A stretch of 64,000 nucleotides of DNA. Source: Marsupella aquatica. Lineage: Eukaryota > Marchantiophyta. The position numbers and the translations under genes are program-made. Where the stretch lies: NCBI GenBank assembly GCA_973895155.1, contig OZ316891.1:7998001-8062000 (forward strand), in the 5' to 3' direction. The notes under the pieces are model-generated. The model had not been told where the DNA came from, did not search any database, and worked only from the letters and a program-made list of their open reading frames with translations. Below, piece by piece: positions 11,394 to 21,900 of the stretch (position 1 is the stretch's first letter; every line of letters starts with the position of its first letter).

Positions 11394-12691
11394 GTATGGA
11401 ATATATCACCAGTTACATTTAAGAACCACAAGAACCCAAATTCGATGTGTTCATTCATTATTGGGAAGCATATCCTTTGATGTGTAAAATTGTTTACTTG
11501 GCAGAATCTTGATATTTCTACCAAAAGGAGACAACTAGCAATGGACCAAACACATAAACTAAATATGTTGAATACAATGTAAGACTCACCTGAATTCCTT
11601 GAAACTTGCCTAATTCTGCCTTCTATGACTGAATGGCACCCTTGGTCATGGCTGGGTAGCTTTCTTTCATGACTTGCAAAAATCCTCAACATATTCTTAG
11701 ATTGTCATAAGCCAAAGTTCCATGCTTCTCAAATCTCATCTCAAATTATAGCTGAATATCTTGACCTGACAATAATTGAGATAGATCCAAGAACTGAATA
11801 CATGCTTGCTTCCCACTTTGTACATCATTCTTTCTTACTAACAGCCAGAACCTAGATTACGTAAAGCATGCAGTATTAATTTTCAAGGAAAGTCTATTGA
11901 TAGTGAATCTCATCGGCTCAAATAAGATTGGGTATGATCCTAATCAGATTGACTCAAGAGATGGCGGGACACAAACGAATGAAATCTCTCAAAGATGGTT
12001 AACATATTCCCAACGTCTTTTCCCTGTTTATACTCAATATGTTGGATGGAATGGTTGAGTGGAAAGTAACATGGCATATCCCTCCCGCCAAGTTGTCAAA
12101 CGTATCAAAAAATAATTATGTTAGAAAGATGAAACGAAGATGTTGAGAAAATACTCAAAAATATTGTTGACTCCTTTTCCATATTCCTAGGACCTTCCTT
12201 GCTTTAGTTCATGCAATTGAAAAGTGTCTTTCTTTGGCATCATACTGTTGGTTCTGAAATAACCTATCTAACAACCAGTCTAACAGTAGTTGAAAAACAT
12301 ATAACACTTTTGATCTGTGTAGCTTTGAGTGCTTGTGGAACCAAAATGGACCAACTCATTCCTAAACGGCTGCTGTTGCAATCACTACATGACCTGGTTA
12401 ACTGTTTTACAACTTATTTTACACCTATTGGCTTACAAACGCACAATGACTCTTCTTAATGTTGTATCCTTCCCTTTTTTTGGTAATAAGCAAAAAACTG
12501 AGTTTGGAATTATTGGTGGTAACAGAGTGATAATAATGTGGTCACAGATTCGTCATGGGAAAAGCGTCATGCTTATACTAAATGGATGAAATAATGTATG
12601 TTGTACCTTGTGTTAATTAAAATTAATAATACTCTTAATCTTGAAAACTAATGCAAACGACTGTGTTCATGGCTTGTTCTCTTGTACGTAG
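11394..12691. other. Probable intron or intergenic DNA of the PH gene
   Basis: No exon recognised. Open frames at 12211-12459 and 12329-12589 lack convincing splice context. Confidence 0.35.
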
Positions 12692-12922
12692 GTAGAGGTT
12701 CTTCAAGGTCACCACGAAGGAGGAGGTACACTACCATCATTGTTACAGGTAGAAGTCATGTTATTGAAGATCATGGATGACCTCACCGAATTGGAGGTCA
12801 AGTTAACCATTGCCTTACTTTCGTGTAACTTAATTCATCCTTGTGCAATCGATGCAATTAATCAAGCCCTCTTAAGTCAAGAGGGATGTACAATGCTCAT
12901 GGTCATTGACTCATTGGAGTGA
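12692..12922 (+). other. Exon-like block, possible later exon of the PH gene
   Basis: It follows an acceptor GTACGTAG and stays open for 77 codons to TGA at 12920-12922. A possible donor CAG/GTAGAA lies at 12748. Read in phase 0 it gives VEVLQGHHEGGGTLPSLLQ. Exon 4 of the PH gene ends one base into a codon, so a direct join would use another frame, rich in Arg and Ser. Because of this conflict the link is only a possibility. Confidence 0.25.
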
Positions 12923-14598
12923 CCCTATTTTTGTAAATTTAAGTTTTGCTAATTACTATACTGATCATTCCAAGGGTCTCACTTTCACCAAATTGGCAGC
13001 TCGTCCCAGGGTTAAACTACCATTGGCCATATAAAAGGAGAAGTATCCAAAATTTCTCTCTTTTCCACATTCTTCTCCTCTAGTGTGAAACTTTGCTCCA
13101 CATTTCAGAAAAAATATACTAAAAATGGTGAAACCTGGTGGATCCAGGTTTTGTGATGGACTGTGATGTTTAAGGTCAAATTGGAATGACCCTATTTTGT
13201 AAATTTGAGATTTGCTAATTACTATCTTGAACCAAAAACCAAAATGGCACTACAAAACGTAGTGTCATTTTATTCTTTTCAAGGGAAGACCTCACATTTT
13301 CTGTTTAAGATCATTACCGTATTTCAATCCAATACTTTTACATTTATTACAAAAGACAGCATTTTTAAACCATTTTAAAAAAGTATTCCAGCATTATACT
13401 ATACTAGTACTCTGAGTAAAATAATAATAAAATCTTAAGTTTGAGGGTGCACTTAACTTAAAAAGTTGCAGCTGGTGTGGGGGGCTCCATATAGTGAGAC
13501 CCCAAGCTTACTATAAATTAATGCAAAACACATTTTGATGTGGCGCCCTAATTAGGTGGTGATGTGTCTCCACCTTCTTCAACATTCCCCGAACATTTCT
13601 TCCTCTACATTGAACTAGTTTCTGGACCCTTGCTTTAATGTTTGCGAGGAAACTAATACATATTCTCTCAAAAGGTTGTTGGAGCTTGTTTTCCATGCCT
13701 CGTTCCACGTCTGCCTTAAGCACCATGGATGTAAATCAAGTAGAACTATGTTGTACCTTATTATGTAGGCCTTGATGTCATCTGGTGGCACTTCAAGCCA
13801 AACATTTCCAATAACAGCAAGACGAGGTCACAGTCAAGCTCATGAATTGGCTCAACAAATAAAAGGCTTGATCTAAAATAACGACGTTGATCATGTTTTT
13901 GTGTTGGGCCATTGTTAGCAGTTGAATGAGAGAATTATAGAATGAAAGAACAGCTGACTAACTTAAGATACCATCTGTTTAAAGTGCATACTGTTAATTA
14001 TCACAATTTTATCTCATTTGTTAATCTAAGAAATCCAACGACAAAATCTCTCCTTGTGATTGTTGTGCACTGTCATTCACTGTCCTCTTTGTTAGCAAAT
14101 GATTGATTGAATGTATTGTTCAATCAGATTGAATGGCTAGATTTAGTCATTGTTGTATGTTTGTTAGGTAAATCAGTGTTATATATATAGAGAGAGAAAT
14201 AATTTATGAGAATTAAAAAACTTGTAAATAACATGGTGACAAGCAATTACATTTTTGCCTTCACTCTTTGTTATTTGGCGTGTTACTTTTTAATTTTCTT
14301 AAGTTTTTACCGTCCTAACCTTGGGTCTAACCATTTTTACTGGAGTGGGGACAACACTATTGGTTGGATTGTCATTTGTATTTGTGGTGGAAAGTGTCCG
14401 GGGAAAGTGCTGAAATAGTGCCACCACGAGCCAGGAACTTTTCAAGAGACTTGTCATGTGGGTTCATAACAATTTATGATTGATAACAAAGTCTAATGTT
14501 TGTCCGAAGAAAGTCTATATTTTGTATGTATTTTGGATTGATAATAAGTTTCTAGATAATGCCTAAACTTGTAATATAACCTATGATATGTTCCACAG
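12923..14598. other. AT-rich non-coding DNA
   Basis: No gene seen. A 71-codon minus-strand frame at 13511-13726 is unrecognised. A short (TA)n(GA)n stretch lies near 14190-14196. Confidence 0.4.
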
Positions 14599-14961
14599 GA
14601 TGATGATGCAAAAGAGAATGGTGACAAAGAGCTTGTAGATGAAGAAAGTGTAAACGAGTTATTTGACCAAATAATTCCTTTCCAAGATGCTGACAGGCAC
14701 TTGATGGCTACTATTATACCTTTTGATGAAATCAAAGATGTACCTGGTGAAAACAAAACAAAACGCCTTGACATAATTGCAAAAACCGGTCTATCTCCTC
14801 TCGGTGAAATTGAAGACACACTTGGAGAAGAGGAAAAGGATGAAAATACAGAAATAAATGAGGATACAGGACAGATGTTAAAAATGAGGATAAGCTTCTT
14901 TGAACAAACACCAGGGAAATTAGATCATTCCTTTTATATCAGCCAAAGTATGGAGAAGTAG
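14599..14961 (+). other. Acidic exon-like block ending in a stop, unidentified
   Basis: A good acceptor (TTCCACAG) is followed by 120 open codons ending in TAG at 14959-14961. The peptide is acidic and hydrophilic: it opens DDDAKENGDKELVDEESVNE, has a less charged centre, then a second acidic stretch (GEEEKDENTE). This is typical of a disordered C-terminal exon. It could be the last exon of the PH gene 3.2 kb upstream or of a separate gene. No domain is recognised. Confidence 0.35.
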
Positions 14962-16857
14962 AATAAGCCAAGGAGAAATCATGGGGGCCCTAAATCTATA
15001 TCAGCCTAGGCTTAAATGTTTGAAATAAGAGTTTGTGGATAGCTTAGTTTTGTCCCTAAACTTCTCAATTAGGCCCATACTTAAGATGTCCCTAGGTGTT
15101 TCCCTAAGCTCAACCTGAAATTGGATCTAGCTTTTGCAATAATTATTAGCCTTGCCATTTGTTAACATTGCATTATTGTGGCCTTAACATTAAGGACCCT
15201 GTAATTGTACCACCACAGTTTGGAATGCTTGGCACACAAAGACCACCCAAAGTTACCATGCCTTGCACACAACATTGCTGGAGGGTTTCACATGTTAATT
15301 TTACGGAGACTCTATATCATGTGTTGTTATAAAATAACAAAGGAAAGATATTTGCTGACAGTATCATAACTATCTTTGGGATACTTGGTTAGATTAGTTT
15401 CTAAGTATGAGCGCACACCCATATGCCATTATCTGGGTCACTTATGTCAAAATGGATAAGGCAACTGAAGGTATTCCTCTAAACACAATAACATGGATTT
15501 CTTCAGTTCTTGCCTGAACTGATGAATTTTTTAAGTAGTTCCACACACTTATGCTTTTATTTGGGAAAATTTCCTTGATTTGGAACTTGAATCCAGACAT
15601 TTTGCCTCTATGAATGTGTGCCCAAACCACCTGTATAACACAAAACTCACTAACATCCTTCATTTTTGTTTTTCTTTACGCCTAGCTGTGGCATCACATC
15701 TGGCTATGTTGACCTTAGTTGGAGGTGGGTTGGAGGATAGTTTTGTAGAGGGAGGTAAATTATTTGTGCAGAGAAGCGTCAAGTAAGGTGGGATTGTTTG
15801 TGCAGATAAGATTGCAAAATTTTAGAGAAAAAATGAGCTGACAGCTTGGGGTAACTTTTTGGGCTCGTTTTAGGGTTCAGGCATATCAGGTCCATTTTAG
15901 CATTTCAGAAAGTGTTAGGTTTATCAAGACAGGAGGGAGGATAAACCATTAGCCTGTCTGTCAGTTCCCTCCTATGGGAACTTGAAGCCTGCCATGAAAG
16001 TTTGTGAGAGTGGACAAACAAATTGTGATGGCAACTGTTTTTTGACCCTCTTTTGCCTAAAAGAATTGTTTCTCCATGGGAGGGATGTGGAGCTCAAGTT
16101 TGGCAGAATCTTTGACATGTGTTTCAATGTCCAGTGGAACTTCATCACAGGTTGCAACTTGGGTTTAGTGTTACAGAGAAATTACATTGGTTCAATTTAA
16201 ATACGTTGGCAGCTTTACTCCAGTTGTGGCTTCAGGTCTATGGATCCTGTTAGTCCAAACTCCTGCCTGGGAACAAGTATGTTTTGGGTTCTACACCTCA
16301 GTGAGAACTTTCAGTTTTGGGGAAACAAAAAACAATTATTTATTCATTTTGAGTGTATGAAGTGGTGAGACCTGGCCGGGTTCTTGCTGAAAGGTTCAGT
16401 TGGTGATGGTGGACCATCAAGCACAATAGAGTTGTGAAGAAACATTTCAAAAAGTTTTGTGGAAGAACAATAGGGTCCAAGAAATTTTTGGATGTGCTTT
16501 AAAGAACAATAGGCCCTCATTAAATAGGTCATATTCCATGAATTTCTCTAAGAAAGTTAGGGTTTTTACGTCATGTACATGCATCCTAGGACATGTTGCA
16601 TGTTCTAATTGGTACACTTGTCACAATGCAATTGGTACTGTGTACTCCCAAATAATAGGAAATTTTGTTTAACCTAAGTTCCCAAGAAAATAGTTAAAAG
16701 TATGCATGGGTGTCACTAGGGTTTGGGCCTTTATATTTAGGGGCTAAGCAATTTCATGGGGCCTCAATTGTTGCTGCTGTTATTGGAGGGCTATAGAATG
16801 GCTATGGAAGCCACGGCGTACCCCAAGGATGCCATTGTGAGTTTGGTAGGAATTGAG
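14962..16857. other. Intergenic DNA
   Basis: No gene recognised. Small frames on both strands near 15442-16200 and 16344-16672 overlap each other and have no known motifs. Confidence 0.5.
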
Positions 16858-16924
16858 GGTTAGGTTAGGTTAGGTTAGATTAGGTTAGGTTAGGTTAGGT
16901 TAGGTTAGGTTAGGTTAGGTTAGA
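16858..16924 (+). repeat. (TTAGG)n tract, about 13 units
   Basis: About 67 bp of head-to-tail GGTTA/TTAGG units with one variant (TTAGA). This is the arthropod-type telomere pentamer, not the TTTAGGG heptamer of most plants. It is interstitial, with ordinary sequence on both sides. Confidence 0.9.
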
Positions 16925-18427
16925 CTAGGGATTTTTGGTATTCAGGTTTGAGGCTCAAGTCAGGGAGTTATGGGGCAGCCGACGTACTGCCCAATTCCAA
17001 TGTTCAGCTTAAACACTTTGGAGCTTTAGGCAAAGGCCAAAAGTTAGAGCTTGATGCCATAACAAGATTATGGAAGGACAATCTTGGCTAGGAAGACTGC
17101 CGTTGGACCTTGAAGTGCATTGTGGAGGTCTTAGAGCAGACTCTTTGTTTGTCACGTATGTCTGTTTCTCTCTGTTTTGCTAGCGTTTGTGTAGACGCCC
17201 TTTCTGTCTAGCTCAAGATGATGACGTACTGTTTCTAATGTGGATGCGTGAGAAGAGAAGAAAGACAATAAAATTAAACCAGTAAGGGAGGCTTGGTGAA
17301 GAAGGAAGTGCAAAACTTGACTTTTTATATCCAAGAGGTTTGTGTGTCTTGTATTGCCTTGTGTTATTGTCAGTTTTGTTTATAATTGCAAGGAAGAGTA
17401 TTGCAGTTGTTTTGAAGAACAACCATGATGTAATTTATATTTATTTTACTCCATCATTATCATAGAACTGTGAAAATCCTGTGATATGCCCAATGCTGAG
17501 GTGTTCAATCATGTCTCACTTGTATTGGAAGTACCTTTCTTTTGCATTCAAATAACCTGTCATGACGGTCACCTCTGCTTCTTCTCCAAGGCCATGAGCT
17601 CAAGCAAATGAGTTTGTAAGTTCTCATTGGCTCAATTTCCCTCCATTTTATGAAAATAATCCCAGAGATTTGTGTAGCAAGGTAGAGAACTGATGCCTTG
17701 AATAGGGAACCAAAAGTGTCTACTATTTCCTATTCACAGAGTATGGTTCCCACCATGCTACATTATTTGAGAGTGTACAGAGCAACATAGACAAGTTGAT
17801 GGTTCAATAACCTTAGAATAATATGTATAATTATTTAGTTTCATGGTCTATATATATGGACTATATAGGATATGTAAGATGGAATGTCAAGTGGAAAGGC
17901 AGAGTAAATTGCATTGAGTGTAAAGACAAAGCAAATTAAATGATTGCAAAATTTTAGGCTCCAACTTATGAGATACTTATCTTTCCTTTATAGGTATTGT
18001 TTAAGTCAAAACAAGACAATACTTAAAGTTCTTTAGGGGTAAACATAGTAAAAAATGATGGCTTTACATAAGGGTGAGAAAAAAATCACTTATAAGTTAG
18101 GGGTCTAGAAATGTTGCACGTGATGTAGGACCCTTCATATAGTGACCCCCCTGATCGAGTACGGTGCTTTTTAGCCACGCTTGAATTGTTTGGTCATCAT
18201 GTTGAGTTTGTAACACTTGTGGGCAAAACCTAGTGTGGACTTATTAATAGTGCAGGTCCAGGTGTCATCTCAATTGCAGAGTATGCGGCTATGGATGTCA
18301 CCATCTCAAACAGAGCCTTAACACACTGAAGCTCTGTTTCTGTAGGAACTTCCCTTTTTGGCTCAAAAAGATTATTAGTCTTCCATCTTGGATGTCTGTT
18401 GCGCTACAAAAGGCATAGACATTCACT
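16925..18427. other. AT-rich intergenic DNA
   Basis: No gene or named element recognised. Confidence 0.5.
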
Positions 18428-18513
18428 GAGGCTATTGGTTTTAGGGTCTCTAAATAATTACTCTTTGTGACCTTCCTAAGTGATTTACTTAGAGCTTTAC
18501 TAGGTTTCTCCGT

Positions 18514-18996
18514 TTACTGCTCAAGGGGGCTCGAGTTCCTTTTGCCTTTAGTGGGGGACTGGCACGCTTTTTGGCTCTTTGGTCTTGATAAGGTTTTTAA
18601 GGGTTTGCCCTTCTTAATTGGTTCTTCTGCCTCTTTAGTGGGGGAGTGGCAGGCTTTTTGGCTCTTTGGTCTTGATAAGGTTTTTAAGGGTTTGCCCTTC
18701 TTAATTGGTTCTTCTGCCTCTTTAGTGGGGGAGTGGCAGGCTTTTTGGCTCTTTGGTCTTGATAGGGTTTTTAAGGGTTTGCCCTTCTTAATTGGTTCTT
18801 CTGCCTCTTTCATCCTGTCTCCACCACTCAGAGCTCTACCAGGCTCTTCAATTCGCTGATCGGTAGGTTTTGGGACCCTGGTTCTTGGGTTTACGATAGT
18901 TCCTTGTTTCTTGGCCTTTCTTGGCCCCTTGGTTGTTCCCCCCTTGATCGGGTCTTTTTGACTAAGGGCCATGACTAGAGTGGGTTGGCTCGTCAT
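18514..18996 (-). CDS. Lysine-rich repeat protein, hypothetical (160 aa)
   Basis: From an ATG at 18996 the frame runs 160 codons to a stop at 18514 and stays open upstream to 19338. The N-terminal third is basic and Pro/Thr-rich (KGGTTKGPRKAKKQG). The rest is three near-identical 29-residue repeats, each with EAEEPIKKGKPLKTLSRPK and then SQKAC. The 87-bp DNA repeat is a multiple of three, so the opposite strand is open as well and open length alone proves little. The lysine bias and the ATG placement favour the minus strand. Composition resembles histone H1 tails or other disordered basic proteins. No family is recognised. Confidence 0.35.
   Translation of the reverse strand: MTSQPTLVMALSQKDPIKGGTTKGPRKAKKQGTIVNPRTRVPKPTDQRIEEPGRALSGGDRMKEAEEPIKKGKPLKTLSRPKSQKACHSPTKEAEEPIKKGKPLKTLSRPKSQKACHSPTKEAEEPIKKGKPLKTLSRPKSQKACQSPTKGKRNSSPLEQ
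18551..18811 (+). repeat. 87-bp tandem repeat, three units
   Basis: Units start at 18551, 18638 and 18725. Units 2 and 3 are almost identical; unit 1 differs at a few positions. They encode the three 29-residue repeats of the minus-strand frame. Confidence 0.9.
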
Positions 18997-21900
18997 GGTG
19001 AATGAATGAATAATTATTACTATGACGGAATTTGAAGAATAAATTTGAAAAGTGCCGAGAGTGTCTTTTACCAGCACGCGGTGAAATAAGTGACCACGGG
19101 TACCACGTACGGACTGAAATGATGAGATGTTGGTAAGTGTCCCCTCGGAGTCTGGGGTCCCCGAGAAACGTACTTTCAAAGTTCGGTGACCGTAATACGC
19201 GAAGCGGACTCGTACAGTCCGTTCTTGAAACCTGGAGTGCTGTTTGCTGTAGTGCTTGGTTGCTTGGTGGACTGATGACTCGTGAACGACAGTCCCGCTC
19301 TTGGGAAAGGTGGGGCACTGAGAGATGGGGCGGGGCACGACGTGGAAGTGGGACTGTTTCTCGAGTACTAATAAGTTGTCCGGGATTGATTCAGATGGTC
19401 GTCACTCGTCAGGCTCGTGTCCCGTCGTGTGTACATCTGTGGTTATGGAGTTCAGCTCCTGACTCGGCAATAATCATCAGGCGTGTTGGATTCTTTTTAT
19501 GTGCACGGCATAAAGTCAATGGTACACAACGGTACAGCGGCCGATGTGAGAGCGAGAAAGAGAGGGAGTCGAGGGGCGAGGGGAACAGCTTGATTCGTGG
19601 ATGGAGCACTGTTTTGGCCTGGGAAGGGAACGCAAAAAAGATGTAGGGAATGCATAAAAAAAAGGTCGAGGCAAAAAGAAGTCTTGGATGACAAATCTGG
19701 TCGTCTGGCTTCCTCGGTCTACGAGGCAGAGATTTTCGAGGCAGAGATTTTCTGCGTTGCGCCCTGCAGCGTTCGCGGTACGACGTTGCAGCTGAGCAGA
19801 GTCGCGCTTTGCATGCAGGGACAAGCGGCAGGAATTGCTAGAGTACTGGTTGATGACAGTACTGTTGTGAATTCAGACGAATCCAGATCTCGACGAGGCC
19901 CGCGTCCAGCGCGCCTGCAGGCCTTTATGGCAGCACCTGAGGAGACGGCAATCAGAACAAAGAATGGGGCCCGAGTTGAGAGGAGGGGCGAGGCAGGGCG
20001 GGGAGGGGCGGCGGATACCGTAGAGCGAAATCAATATGGTGCACTCAACTTTGAAAAGTCTTGGAAAAGCAGGGTATAAGGGGGAACGAACTTTGGATCT
20101 ATTCCTTGCTTCGTCGCTAAATACGGTATACTTGGCTTTCGTAGATTCCAGACCCCGGCAGTTCATGCGGAAGATGATGAGCTTTGCTTGGCGTAGAGGT
20201 CGACTAGGTGGAAGAATTGCATGGATGGAATGAGAGAACTCTGAGAGAAGAAGCAACGGTCCTGCTAATGAATAAAACAAACTCGAAAACAATTTATCAA
20301 GTGAACGGGACGCAGAAAATGTTTATTAATGACAAATCAGTCAGGACTACCTGGTAGTACTGCTTCCTGACGAGTGAGTGTTTGCTCATAGAATTACATG
20401 ACCAAACAGCAATCTGCCATACTTTCTAACAGTTAACCGACCATTCTGTAGCCAGGGAGCATACAGTAGCTGGTGGGGCCGTTTAGTTCAGAGCTCTCCC
20501 TAGATATACGTGCCATGGCAATCAGGTTTGAGAAGGCACCGAATGCTCCCTTCCTACCTCATTGCAATTCCGTCTATGGCTCCATGCTTGCCGCCCCCTT
20601 CCCGTGATGGTTGGCTGGTCGCCACCATTTTGGTGGTTACAGTCGTGTCCGTGCATGGATGCAATACATGAGAACTGCGAGGTAGGGATACCAGCCACTT
20701 TAGAGTTTTTCTTGTTCATACAATTGTGAGACCTAGGAGGCTCACCTAGGAGGCTCACAGCACCAGACTATCGCTGAAGTCCGTCCGTCCCGACGAGTGA
20801 TAGGACTCTATCCTTCCAGTTCTGGTCGAGAGTAGAATGCTGAAGAGCCGAGGTGTAAGGGTTCGACTAGCATCAGTCGTCTTCTTCGTGATTCATTATT
20901 ATCAGCTTGCATTCACAAACAGCCAAGGTCGTCATCTTCTGGCCAGTGCTGGCCAGTGAAGAACGTTACATCTACAGGGAAAACTTTCGAAAAATTCACC
21001 AATCTGTCTACTCTTCAATTGAATGGCCTGTCTAACATTCCTTCCTCTGCTTCTCCACCTATCAACGCGCCGTATCTCTCCTCAAGAGCCATCGTAACTC
21101 TTGTGCACTGCCTCGCTTTCTAACGCGTGCTTGTTGCCGATCGCTCTTTCCAACGGAAACCCGTTTGCAGCGGTTTTCTACGGCCAAGCCAGAGAGTCTG
21201 GCATAGCGCTTGAAAGATCTTGTGCACATTCGCAGAAAGAGAGAGAGAGAGAGTGAGTGCATGCATACCTGGAAGCAGGCATGTAGGTAGTACTCAGAAG
21301 AGAAACCGTGGGATGATAGGTGGAGGAACGGAAAAACGGATGTCAGATGAGCCATTAAATTGATAAGTAGAATACTCTCTAAGACACGAATTCTGTGTGA
21401 GTAGTAAGCCTAGAACTGAGTAGGTTATCGTCAAGATCTTAATTGCGGTCGGCAGCTTGAAAAATCTGTTTCTTGGACTTGATTCAAATGGAATCATTTC
21501 AAAAAAATTCTGTCATCGCTGATCTTGAGATGTTTTGGCCTATAGATCTGTGATCAATCCGATGCCCTCGCTTCCCCGTATCATGCAGGAGCCGCGCCTT
21601 GATCCTAGGTCGCGCATAACGTAAATCTCCAAGGTTTATTTTCGGATATTAGCAAGGGGAGAGCGGAGTCGCGAAGCCTGAGGAAAGAGGATCAGAGCAT
21701 CTTCCCCACCAATCAAATCTGGGGTAAGATGTCCAAAGACTTTCTAAGTTTGCAGCGTTTGTTAATTGGCTACATGGAACTAGTCACCTCCAGTTACTGT
21801 GACATGGAACTACATGGTCGATCAATTTGACCCATTCATTGATCGAGCTGCTTCCAAAGGCCTACTCCCTTCCGCTACCTTCGATTCACTGGAAGGAAGA

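Noticed and set aside
16858-16924. A chromosome end
   Set aside because: The TTAGG tract is short and has ordinary sequence and genes on both sides.
18551-18811. CRISPR-like array
   Set aside because: The units are directly adjacent with no unique spacers, so this is an ordinary tandem repeat in a eukaryotic genome.
18467-18859. 130-codon plus-strand frame with Trp-rich repeats
   Set aside because: It is the mirror of the Lys-rich repeat frame: the 87-bp unit keeps both strands open. The composition is odd for a protein.
19137-20079. Two plus-strand frames of 169 and 160 codons
   Set aside because: Arg/Gly-rich frames in CpG-rich DNA with competing frames on the other strand. No family resemblance.
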